Part shown: positions 27,993-35,571 of the stretch, in pieces
Position numbering within the stretch: position 1 is the stretch's first letter
Layout: each line of letters starts with the position of its first letter
Assembly (NCBI RefSeq): GCF_035956715.1
Contig: NZ_CP108381.1
Coordinates: forward strand, 5,612,001 to 5,676,000
DNA length: 64,000 nucleotides
Source: Nocardia sp. NBC_01329
GTDB lineage: Bacteria > Actinomycetota > Actinomycetes > Mycobacteriales > Mycobacteriaceae
Direction of reading: 5' to 3'
The notes under the pieces: model-generated
Seen by the model: the letters and a program-made list of their open reading frames with translations, nothing else
What the model was told of the DNA's origin: nothing
The model's database searches: none
Translations under genes and position numbers: made by a program

Positions 27993-28456
27993 TGCCAGGT
28001 CTTCTCCGCTCGTTCCGTCAGGGTCGACACCACCAAAGCTACGCTCCGGCACCGCGAACGTCACGGTCGCGTCGCTTTCGTACCGGGATACTACTGGCGC
28101 TCGCTGTGACAGGTTCTGGGACCGTGCGGTACTCACCGCGTTCGCCGAGTCCGTGGGGACAGCGGGATTGTCACCGATATCGGCTCGGACCGGGCCGCGT
28201 CGCCGGGTTCCTGGCGGCGCACGGAACTCGGGTGCACGTAACTCGGGCGCACGGAATCGATCTGTCCTAGGCGACGGTGGCAGTGGCGCGCTCGAGTTGA
28301 TAGATCCATACTTATCTATCAAAATGATGTTCTCCACTATTCATTCGATAGATATCAAGGTGATCGACCGAGGCTCCAGACCCGGCGATTCACGCCTCCA
28401 CTGCACGCATCGAAACGAGAATTGACGCGATCATTTCGATAGTCCACCCTGTTCAG
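27993..28456. other. Divergent promoter region between cold-shock and XRE genes
   Basis: No gene here. The right half (28290-28450) is unusually AT-rich and contains inverted and repeated GATAG motifs described separately. The left half is GC-rich and open in one frame upstream of the cold-shock start, but the translated sequence is Pro/Arg-rich and not conserved-looking. Confidence 0.5.
28297..28322. promoter_or_regulatory. Inverted repeat, possible XRE operator
   Basis: TTGATAGAT and ATCTATCAA form a perfect 9-bp inverted repeat with an 8-bp gap. Related half sites GATAGAT and CGATAG recur at 28347-28356 and 28434-28440 before the XRE gene. Autoregulation by the downstream regulator is an inference. 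Confidence 0.4.
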
Positions 28457-28984
28457 GTGGTGATCAAGAAGAACCCGCTGGGCCCCTCCGGCGATACTGT
28501 TCGCGCAAATGTCCTTCGGTATCGCAACCGGATGAACCTCGGCTATGCCGACCTCGCGCGACGACTGGAGGCCCTGGGCCGGCCGATCCCGGTGCTCGGT
28601 CTGTCGCGGATCGAGCGGGGCGAACGTCGCGTCGATATCGACGATCTGATGGCGCTCGCTGTCGCCCTCGGCGTCTCCCCGACCAGTCTGCTGCTCCCTG
28701 ACTCCACCGGGGCCGACGATATCGTCACCGCCACCTGTATCGAGGGCACCGCTGCCGATCTGCTGGGCTGGCTCCGATTGCACACCCCCTCGGCGCATAT
28801 CGGGAAACCGGCCGGAGAACGAAACGTTCGCGATGCCATCCGGTTCATCGCCGACGCCCGGCCCCGCTGGGATATCGAGAGCCTGACCCTGGACAAACTC
28901 CCGGGCGTCGGCCACCAGGAGTACGCGGAGGAGATCGCCGGGCGGGCTCGACTGTCGAATCCCGATACCGGCCGACGCGCGTAG
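28457..28984 (+). CDS. XRE-family transcriptional regulator
   Basis: 175 residues from GTG 28457. An N-terminal helix-turn-helix of the Cro/C1 type spans about 12-75 (VRANVLRYRNRMNLGYADLA ... PVLGLSRIERGERRVDIDDL ... LGVSPTSLLLP). The rest (about 85-175) carries no recognisable domain. The upstream AT-rich region with inverted repeats suggests self-regulation. Its neighbours give no clear target. Confidence 0.85.
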   Translation: MVIKKNPLGPSGDTVRANVLRYRNRMNLGYADLARRLEALGRPIPVLGLSRIERGERRVDIDDLMALAVALGVSPTSLLLPDSTGADDIVTATCIEGTAADLLGWLRLHTPSAHIGKPAGERNVRDAIRFIADARPRWDIESLTLDKLPGVGHQEYAEEIAGRARLSNPDTGRRA

Positions 28985-29017
28985 CGCGGGTACCCGCGCC
29001 GGCGGACCGCCGCGCGG

Positions 29018-29896
29018 TCAGGAAGCTCCGGACCGCATCAGCTCGAAGATCGAAACCGGACGGCCGGCCTCTTCGCTGGCTGCGCGAGCCCGGCGCCACC
29101 ACTCCTGCGCGACACGGGAAAGGGTGGCGTCCACCCCGACCTCGTCGCTGGCATCGATGATGTGCTGGGCACCGGCGTCCATCATCGCGAATGCCGCGAT
29201 ATCACCCCACCCGCCGCTCTTCGCGGCCGCGCTGTATTCGGCCATGAAGAACGGGTAGGCCTCGGCGAAACGCTGGGCGTACGGCAGGAACTGGTCGATA
29301 TCGTGGCCGGAGCGTTCGATCACCGCCAGCGCCTGGTCGAACGCGAGCATCCAGGGATGGAAGGTGACCAACAGCGCCTGATAGAAAGTCTGTGCCACGC
29401 CGTCGTCCTCGCCGAGATACTCCTGCGGACTGAGCGGCCGCAGCAATTCGGCATGTTCCTCGAAAACCGCCCGGGGCCCACTGTAGAAGACATACGAGGC
29501 CGGATGGGTGATGTTGTCACCCGCGGACATGAAGCCGCCGGAGAGGAATTCGGCACCGTGGGACCGCACCCAGGCGGCGCCCTCACGTGCCTTGACCGGC
29601 GAATCCGAGGACAGGTTGGCGATCACCTTTCCCGGCAACCGGTCGACGGCCTGACCGAGCACCTCGTACATCGCGGCATAGTGGGTCAGACTCAGCACGA
29701 TCACCTTGTTCGCGTCGAGCGCCTCAGCGACCGTCGCCGCCCGTTTCGCCCCCAGCGCGACCATTTCGTCCGCTTTCTCGCTGCTGCGGTTCCATACGGT
29801 GACCTCCGTGCCCGCGGCCAACAAGGCCCGGACCATCGCCCGACCCATCGGACCCAATCCGATGATGCTGACCGAGCGGCTGCCCTGCTGAGACAT
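29018..29896 (-). CDS. Imine-reductase-like NAD(P)-dependent oxidoreductase
   Basis: 292 residues. An N-terminal Rossmann fold with IIGLGPMGRAMVRALLAAG (10-28) followed by VWNRSSEKADEM indicates NADPH use (Arg after beta-2). The C-terminal helical part, with AQTFYQALLVTFHPWMLAFD and GWGDIAAFAMMDAG, fits the beta-hydroxyacid dehydrogenase/imine reductase superfamily. The usual catalytic Lys of hydroxyacid dehydrogenases is not in its expected place, which favours the imine reductase side. It is divergent from the HxlR regulator, 138 bp away, a common regulator-target layout. Confidence 0.82.
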   Translation of the reverse strand: MSQQGSRSVSIIGLGPMGRAMVRALLAAGTEVTVWNRSSEKADEMVALGAKRAATVAEALDANKVIVLSLTHYAAMYEVLGQAVDRLPGKVIANLSSDSPVKAREGAAWVRSHGAEFLSGGFMSAGDNITHPASYVFYSGPRAVFEEHAELLRPLSPQEYLGEDDGVAQTFYQALLVTFHPWMLAFDQALAVIERSGHDIDQFLPYAQRFAEAYPFFMAEYSAAAKSGGWGDIAAFAMMDAGAQHIIDASDEVGVDATLSRVAQEWWRRARAASEEAGRPVSIFELMRSGAS

Positions 29897-30034
29897 ACCG
29901 ATGCCCCTTTCGATAATGATTCGGATGGTTTCGGCGCCGGTACCGATACTCGTCGGCGCAGGTAGAGTCGGGAAGAACGCACTTGCGGGTGTGGTTGCTT
30001 ACCGCGAGGTCCGTAGTGAGGTCGGGAGGACACA

Positions 30035-30430
30035 GTGACCAGTACCAGTGATACGGATCACGACGTCTGTGGCATGTCTCTGGCCATCGATGTAGTCGGT
30101 GGCAAATGGAAGATGCATCTGATGTGGGTCCTCGGCGAGGGGCCACAGCGCTTCGGGCAGATCCGCCGAACGTTGACGGGTGTCAGCGAGAAGGTACTCA
30201 CCGAGAATCTGCGCCAGCTGGAGACCAGTGGCGTCGTGCGCCGCGAGATATACCCGGAGATCCCGCCTCGGGTGGAGTACTCGTTGACTCCGCTCGGTGA
30301 AGACCTGGCCACCGCACTGCGGCCACTGGAAGAATGGGGCGACCGGAACCGCGACCAGCTCGACGCCGCAGCCTGCGCAACCACGCGGATCAAGCAGTCC
30401 GAAATCGATTCCGGTAGTCGGTCGGCGTAA
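30035..30430 (+). CDS. HxlR-family transcriptional regulator
   Basis: 131 residues from GTG 30035. The HxlR winged-helix is complete: CGMSLAIDVVGGKWKMHLMW (Cys12 at the usual redox-sensing position), RFGQIRRTLTGVSEKVLTEN and the wing VVRREIYPEIPPRVEYSLTP. HxlR proteins respond to electrophiles or aldehydes and often control a divergent oxidoreductase, here the imine-reductase-like gene. Confidence 0.92.
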   Translation: MTSTSDTDHDVCGMSLAIDVVGGKWKMHLMWVLGEGPQRFGQIRRTLTGVSEKVLTENLRQLETSGVVRREIYPEIPPRVEYSLTPLGEDLATALRPLEEWGDRNRDQLDAAACATTRIKQSEIDSGSRSA

Positions 30431-30596
30431 TACGCAGCGTCCGGCGGAAAGCACGAGTGAGTGTGTCGACACTGTTGAAACCGCTCTTCGCGGCGACCCG
30501 CTCCAGGGTGTCATCGGGGCTTTCCAGCCGGTTTCGGGCGACCTCGACGCGAACTGGCTCTGGCCGCTCGGGTTTTCCGCCAGCTTCCGAACTCAT
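30390..30596 (-). pseudogene. C-terminal remnant of an AraC-family regulator
   Basis: The frame encodes VEVARNRLESPDDTLERVAA, KSGFNSVDTLTRAFRRTLRI and TPTDYRNRF, the second half of an AraC/GlxA-type double helix-turn-helix. No N-terminal sensor domain or first HTH precedes it, so the gene is truncated. The 3' end overlaps the end of the HxlR gene by about 40 bases on the other strand. Confidence 0.7.
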
Positions 30597-30609
30597 TCGG
30601 CAATCGCCG

Positions 30610-30706
30610 GGTCCCGGCACACACCCTGCACCACAGCGCGCCGGCGGCGATCTCCGACCTCTACGGGGTGGTGGTCGGCTCGGTCGCCGCACTGACGCTG
30701 ATCTGA
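30610..30706 (+). pseudogene. Possible C-terminal fragment of an unknown protein
   Basis: A plus-strand frame ending at the TGA of 30704-30706 reads SAPAAISDLYGVVVGSVAAL with almost all G/C third positions and a membrane-like end. It has no start in the right frame. I take it as a remnant; the parent family is not recognised. Confidence 0.3.
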
Positions 30707-30713
30707 GGAAGAA

Positions 30714-30753
30714 CGAACGCCTCCGCCCTGTAAGCACAAGGCGGAGGCGTTCG
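30714..30753 (-). terminator. Hairpin terminator after tRNA-Ala
   Basis: CGAACGCCTCCGCC (30714-30727) pairs perfectly with 30740-30753, a 14-bp stem with a 12-base loop, just 3' of tRNA-Ala on the minus strand. Confidence 0.8.
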
Positions 30754-30756
30754 GAG

Positions 30757-30829
30757 TGGAGCCTAGGGGAATCGAACCCCTAACCCCTGCCTTGCAAAGG
30801 CAGTGCTCTGCCAATTGAGCTAAGGCCCC
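30757..30829 (-). tRNA. tRNA-Ala (anticodon TGC)
   Basis: A 73-nt cloverleaf on the minus strand: acceptor GGGGCCT/AGGCTCC, D arm AGCTCAATTGGCAGAGC, anticodon stem CTGCC/GGCAG around TTTGCAA (TGC) and T arm GGGG-TTCGATT-CCCC. Discriminator A; CCA not encoded. Confidence 0.97.
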
Positions 30830-30899
30830 GGACATGCGGACCGTGCCGCGAGTCGCCTGCGAAACAGTAGCGTTCCGGCACGTACACCGTCAAACAAGA

Positions 30900-31286
30900 C
30901 TACCCGTACAACGGTCGGCATATCACCTGCGCAGCACGCCCCACGGCCGCGAACTCCGCCTCCCGGCCCTGCATCTGTTCGCGGTACCGGTTCTCCCGGT
31001 GCCAGAGCATGAGCTGTTCATGGGCCCGGCCGACGGGTGGGCTCCGGGGCGGGACACGTCCATCCAGAACCGGCAGGTTTCCAGGAATCGGCGCAAGGCG
31101 CTGTCGCCGGCGTAACCGCCGGCCAGCGAAAGCGGTGTAGCGACCGCGGATTCGGTGTACATCTCCAGCGTTCGGCCCCGTCGAAGCTGAACAGTACGGT
31201 GCCCCAGCGACGCCAGACCGCGGCACCACGTTCGACCAGCTCAGGCTGGACCCAGCCGGGAACCGTCTCGGCCCGGCCGTGATCAC
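30900..31286 (-). pseudogene. Frameshifted gene of unknown family
   Basis: Three consecutive minus-strand segments read as one protein across two frame changes: GWVQPELVERGAAVWRRWGT with LFSFDGAE (about 31165-31270), then MYTESAVATPLSLAGGYAGD with LRRFLETCRFWMDVSRPGA (about 31020-31163), then AHEQLMLWHRENRYREQMQG to a stop at 30900-30902. Third codon positions are strongly GC in each segment but switch frame, which indicates loss or gain of single bases near 31165 and 31020. No start is certain. The family is not recognised. Sequencing error is the alternative to true decay. Confidence 0.6.
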
Positions 31287-31314
31287 GCCCTACCCGGCTG
31301 TCACCGGGTAGGGC
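31287..31314 (-). terminator. Hairpin terminator after the DLW-39 gene
   Basis: GCCCTACCCGG and CCGGGTAGGGC form an 11-bp perfect stem with a 6-base loop, 31 bp after the DLW-39 stop. Confidence 0.7.
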
Positions 31315-31344
31315 GGAGGCGAGGAGACGTCGCCCGGAGCCCGG

Positions 31345-31452
31345 TCAGCGCGTGGTGACCTCGTGCCACAGGTCGGCGTCGTCACGCTGGCGCAGCTTGT
31401 TGATACCGATGAGAACCGCAGCGACAATACCGATGGTGAGAACGTATTTCAT
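31345..31452 (-). CDS. DLW-39 family protein (35-residue membrane peptide)
   Basis: The minus strand encodes a 35-residue peptide beginning MKYVLTIGIVAAVLIGINKL and ending DADLWHEVTTR. One membrane helix (about 3-18), a short basic stretch and the conserved D-L-W triplet define the DLW-39 family of very small actinobacterial proteins, which sits near gyrA and tRNA-Ile/Ala in Mycobacteriales. The function is unknown. Standard gene finders often miss it because of size. Confidence 0.9.
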   Translation of the reverse strand: MKYVLTIGIVAAVLIGINKLRQRDDADLWHEVTTR

Positions 31453-31535
31453 AGCCTCGAGCCTAGTACTGTGACGGCGGAACGGCTCAATTCCGGACCG
31501 AGCGGTATCCGGGCGCCGGGGTCCGGATACGAATC

Positions 31536-31565
31536 AACCCCCGAACCTTGATCGGCTCGGGGGTT
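31536..31565 (-). terminator. Hairpin terminator after tRNA-Ile
   Basis: AACCCCCGA (31536-31544) pairs with TCGGGGGTT (31557-31565); flanking GAATC/GATTC almost extends the stem. It lies 20 bp 3' of tRNA-Ile. Confidence 0.7.
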
Positions 31566-31584
31566 GTTGATTCTTGTATAAGTG

Positions 31585-31658
31585 TGGGTCTAGGAGGACT
31601 TGAACCTCCGACCTCTTCGTTATCAGCGAAGCGCTCTAACCGCCTGAGCTATAGACCC
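31585..31658 (-). tRNA. tRNA-Ile (anticodon GAT)
   Basis: A 74-nt cloverleaf on the minus strand: acceptor GGGTCTA/TAGACCC, D arm AGCTCAGGCGGTTAGAGC, anticodon stem CTTCG/CGAAG around CTGATAA (GAT), T arm GGAGG-TTCAAGT-CCTCC. Discriminator A; CCA not encoded. Confidence 0.97.
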
Positions 31659-31829
31659 GCGGGGCTCACAGAACTGTAGTTCTTCGACTTCCGTATAGTT
31701 CAATGACCGAGAACAGAGATTACATGAAACCATGATATCAACCAAAACAGCTGGTCAGAGCATTGGTATCGTGCTGCTCCGCAACGATGAACGGCTGGCA
31801 CCCCACAGGGCGCCAGCCGTCCTACGAAG

Positions 31830-32936
31830 CTAGTCCGGATCGGCCAGCGTGACCTGGATCCCGCCGACCATATCGCAGCACTGGTTGTAGATAAAAGTGC
31901 CGACCGTGGCCAGCGCGGTGAACAGCACGACATTGATCAGGCCGATCACGCCGGCGTAGCCGAAGACCGTGCCCGCATCGATGAGGCCCACCGATCCGCT
32001 GTCCGGGGACACCATATCGGTGAACGTGCTGTTGAGCCGCTCCCATACGCCCATACCGGCGAGCACCATGTACAGCAGCGCCACCGCGATCATCCACACG
32101 AAGAACATGGCCACGCTGATCACCAGCGTGATCTTCAATGTCGACCACGGATCGATGCGGCGCACCTGAACGGTGGCGCGCAACGGTTCTCCGCCGAGCA
32201 CCGCCTGCGGTAGCCCGCGCGGCGCCGCCGGGGCGGACGGAGCCACCGGCGGCGGGGTGTACGGGTTGTGCTGTGGGTGTGGAGGCTGGTCCGGGGGTAG
32301 TGGATGCCGGATCTCGGAAAGATCCGGCATATCCTTCACCAGCTCCGGCCGGGCGATACTGCGCGTAGGTCCGTCCAGACCAACGGATTTGGACATGGCC
32401 GCTTCCTTGCGCGCCGCCTTGGCCGCCAGGTCGCTGGTGGTGCGGGCGTTGGTGACCCCGCCCTGCAACCCGCCGCTCTGCAGTCCCCCGCTCTGGAGCC
32501 CGCCCGACCGCTGCGGAGCCCCACCCACCGGCATATGACCGGGCCGTGACAGGTTCGACTGCGGTTCCCGCTGCGGCAGCTGCGACCAGCCCTCCTGGTA
32601 CCGGTTGGCTTCCGGACCGTTGCCGCCCTGCGGATTACCCGCGCCGCCCTGCTGATCGCCCGGCCCGCCACCGGCCTGCGGGCCGGAATTCCGGTCCGCG
32701 GGCGCGTTGCGCGATTCGGACGCGAATTCGCCTTGCTGCTCCTGCTTTTCGAGCTGCGGACCACCGGCGGACGAACCACCGGACGGATTACCGCCCGACT
32801 GCGCACCGGCCTGTTCGTTGTCCACGGCCTCGCCCGGCCGCTGAGTCGGGCGCGGCGGAATCGGGGACGGGGTGACCCGCTCGGTCACACCGTTCGTCTG
32901 CTGCCGCTCGTCGCTCGGCTGTTTCGGAGTGGTCAA
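31830..32936 (-). CDS. DUF3566 domain-containing membrane protein
   Basis: 368 residues. The first 250 are a disordered Gln/Gly/Pro-rich region with short repeats (GGLQSGGLQSGGLQGG), then the DUF3566 domain with VRRIDPWSTLKITLVISVAM, two membrane segments (about 270-295 and 327-350) and the ending NQCCDMVGGIQVTLADPD. DUF3566 genes follow gyrA in nearly all Mycobacteriales (Rv0007 in M. tuberculosis; related to CwsA-neighbourhood proteins). The cytoplasmic disordered N terminus suggests a binding platform; function unknown. It is 39 bp downstream of gyrA, so probably co-transcribed. Confidence 0.92.
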   Translation of the reverse strand: MTTPKQPSDERQQTNGVTERVTPSPIPPRPTQRPGEAVDNEQAGAQSGGNPSGGSSAGGPQLEKQEQQGEFASESRNAPADRNSGPQAGGGPGDQQGGAGNPQGGNGPEANRYQEGWSQLPQREPQSNLSRPGHMPVGGAPQRSGGLQSGGLQSGGLQGGVTNARTTSDLAAKAARKEAAMSKSVGLDGPTRSIARPELVKDMPDLSEIRHPLPPDQPPHPQHNPYTPPPVAPSAPAAPRGLPQAVLGGEPLRATVQVRRIDPWSTLKITLVISVAMFFVWMIAVALLYMVLAGMGVWERLNSTFTDMVSPDSGSVGLIDAGTVFGYAGVIGLINVVLFTALATVGTFIYNQCCDMVGGIQVTLADPD

Positions 32937-32975
32937 TGGGAATCCTCGGATCCGTTCTTTGCCGCCGATATGGGA

Positions 32976-35477
32976 TTACTGCTCGGGAGAATCGCCGCCG
33001 TCGATCTGCTCGGGCTCGTCGGCGTTACGTGCGATCGCAAGCAAGGTATCGCCCTCGCCGAGGTTCATCAATCGCACGCCCTTGGTCTGCCTACCGGCCT
33101 TGCGCACCTGCCGGGCGGCAGTACGGATAACGCCTCCATTGGAGGTGATCGCATACAGCTCGTCGTCGTCGTCGACGATCAGTGCCCCCACCAGGGTGCC
33201 ACGGCGGGTGTCGTACTGGATCGTCAATACGCCTTTTCCGCCACGGCCCTGGGCGGTGTACTCCTCGATGGCGGTCCGCTTGGCGTAGCCGCCCGACGTC
33301 GCCACCAGCAGATATGTCCCGTCACGGACCACATTGAGCGACAGCAGGGCGTCCTCGGCGTTGAACCGCATGCCCTGTACGCCGGACGTGGCGCGGCCCA
33401 TCGGGCGCAGTGCCTCGTCGGTGGCGGCGAAGCGGATCGACTGCCCCTGCGCCGAGACCAGCAACAGATCGTCCTCGGCCGAACACAGTACGGCGCCGAC
33501 CAATTCGTCGTTGTCGCGCAGATTCACCGCGACGATACCGCCGCTGCGGTTGGAGTCGAAGTCGACCAGTCGCGATTTCTTGACCAGACCCTTCTGCGTG
33601 GCCAGCACCAGGTAGGCGGCATCCTCGTAGGATTTGATCCGGATGACCTGGGCGATCTTCTCGTCCGGCTGGAAGGCCAGCAGGTTCGCCACGTGCTGCC
33701 CGCGCGCGGTGCGGTTGGCCTCCGGCAATTCGTAGGCCTTGGCCCGGTACACCCGGCCCTTGTTGGTGAAGAACAACAACCAATCGTGGGTCGAGGTCAC
33801 GAAGAAGTGCCGGACGATATCGTCCTGCTTCAGCCCAGCGCCCTGCACTCCCTTACCGCCGCGCTTCTGGCTGCGGTAGAGGTCGGTCTTGGTGCGTTTG
33901 GCGTACCCGGTTTCGGTGATCGTGACGACCACGTCCTCGCGGGCGATCAGATCCTCGTCGGCGACGTCGCCGTCGGCCGAGATGATCTGGGTGCGCCGGT
34001 CGTCGCCGTAACGCTCGACGATCTCGGCGAGTTCGTCCTTGACGATGGCACGCTGGCGTTCCGGCTTCTCCAGAATGTCCTTCAGATCGGCGATCTCGGC
34101 CTCGAGCTTGGCCAGTTCGTCGACGATCTTCTGCCGTTCCAGCGCCGAGAGCCGCCGCAGCTGCATATCCAGGATGGCGGTGGCCTGGGTCTCGTCGATA
34201 TCGAGCAGTTCCATCAGGCCGGTACGCGCGGTATCGGTATTGGCCGACCGCCGGATCAGCGCGATGACCTCGTCCAGCAGATCCAGCGCCTTGACCAGAC
34301 CGCGCAGGATATGGGCCCGCTCCTCGGCCTTGCGGAGCAGGTACCGGGTGCGCCGGACGATCACTTCCAGCTGATGGTTCACATACAGCCGGAGCATCTG
34401 ATCCAGCCGCAGGGTGCGCGGTACGCCCTCGACGATGGAGAGCATGTTCGCGCCGAAGCTGGTCTGCAGCTGGGTGTGCTTGTACAGGTTGTTCAGCACG
34501 ACCTTGGCGATCGCGTCGCGTTTGACCGTGACGACGATGCGCATACCCACGCGGTCCGACGATTCGTCGTGGATATCGGCGACGCCCGCGATCCGGCCGT
34601 CCTTGACCTGTTCGGCGATCGCGTTGATGAAGTTGTCGGTGTTGACCTGGTAGGGCAGTTCGGTGATGACGATCGTGGTGCGCCCGCGGACATCCTCCTC
34701 GATTTCCACCACTCCGCGCATCCGGATGGAACCGCGACCGGTGGTGTAGGCGTCGTGGATGCCCTGGGACCCGACGATCAAGCCGGAGGTCGGGAAGTCG
34801 GGGCCCTTCACCCGTTCCATACAGGCGGCGAGGGTGGCTTCCTCATCTGCCTCGTGGTTGTCGAGGATCCAGTAGATGGCCGCGGCCAGCTCGTTGAGAT
34901 TGTGCGGCGGGATATTGGTCGCCATCCCGACCGCGATGCCGTTGCTGCCGTTCATCAGCATGTTCGGCACCCGGCTGGGCAGAACTACCGGTTCCTGGGT
35001 CTTACCGTCGTAGTTGGGGATGAAATCGACCGTGTCGTGGTCGATTTCCCGCAGCAACTCCATGGCCAGGGGGGTGAGCCGGCATTCGGTGTAACGCATG
35101 GCGGCGGCGCCGTCGTTACCCCGGCTGCCGAAGTTGCCCTGGCCGTCGACCAGCGGATACCGCATCGCCCACGGCTGGGCCATCCGGACCAGGGTGTCGT
35201 AGATGGCCGAGTCGCCGTGCGGATGGTAATTGCCCATGGTGTCGGCCACCGGACGCGCCGATTTCACATAGCTGCGATCGGGCCGGTAACCGTTGTCGTG
35301 CATCGCGTACAGGATCCGGCGGTGCACCGGTTTGAGGCCGTCGCGGACCTCGGGCAGCGCACGGCCCACGATCACGCTCATCGCGTAATCGATGTAGCTG
35401 TTCTGCATCTCCTGCTGGATATCGACCGGCTCGATCCGGTCGCCCGCGCTCTCCGGCGGCAGCGTGGTGTCGGTCAT
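32976..35477 (-). CDS. gyrA: DNA gyrase subunit A
   Basis: 833 residues. The catalytic Tyr129 lies in AAAMRYTECRL; the quinolone-resistance region reads HPHGDSAIYDTLVRMAQPW (from residue 86). Residue 90 is Ser and 91 Ala, the E. coli order (Ser83-Ala84), whereas M. tuberculosis has Ala90-Ser91. The C-terminal beta-pinwheel contains a GyrA box-like QRGGKGVQG (QKRGGKG). With GyrB it introduces negative supercoils. The gap to gyrB is 94 bp, consistent with one operon. Confidence 0.98.
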   Translation of the reverse strand: MTDTTLPPESAGDRIEPVDIQQEMQNSYIDYAMSVIVGRALPEVRDGLKPVHRRILYAMHDNGYRPDRSYVKSARPVADTMGNYHPHGDSAIYDTLVRMAQPWAMRYPLVDGQGNFGSRGNDGAAAMRYTECRLTPLAMELLREIDHDTVDFIPNYDGKTQEPVVLPSRVPNMLMNGSNGIAVGMATNIPPHNLNELAAAIYWILDNHEADEEATLAACMERVKGPDFPTSGLIVGSQGIHDAYTTGRGSIRMRGVVEIEEDVRGRTTIVITELPYQVNTDNFINAIAEQVKDGRIAGVADIHDESSDRVGMRIVVTVKRDAIAKVVLNNLYKHTQLQTSFGANMLSIVEGVPRTLRLDQMLRLYVNHQLEVIVRRTRYLLRKAEERAHILRGLVKALDLLDEVIALIRRSANTDTARTGLMELLDIDETQATAILDMQLRRLSALERQKIVDELAKLEAEIADLKDILEKPERQRAIVKDELAEIVERYGDDRRTQIISADGDVADEDLIAREDVVVTITETGYAKRTKTDLYRSQKRGGKGVQGAGLKQDDIVRHFFVTSTHDWLLFFTNKGRVYRAKAYELPEANRTARGQHVANLLAFQPDEKIAQVIRIKSYEDAAYLVLATQKGLVKKSRLVDFDSNRSGGIVAVNLRDNDELVGAVLCSAEDDLLLVSAQGQSIRFAATDEALRPMGRATSGVQGMRFNAEDALLSLNVVRDGTYLLVATSGGYAKRTAIEEYTAQGRGGKGVLTIQYDTRRGTLVGALIVDDDDELYAITSNGGVIRTAARQVRKAGRQTKGVRLMNLGEGDTLLAIARNADEPEQIDGGDSPEQ

Positions 35478-35571
35478 GCAATCTCCTTGGTACTGACGGA
35501 ATACGGCGGATCACCCGCGCGCGAGCGCGTGTCGACGGAGCGCGAAGGCGCTGCGGGTGCAACCGCTGCCC

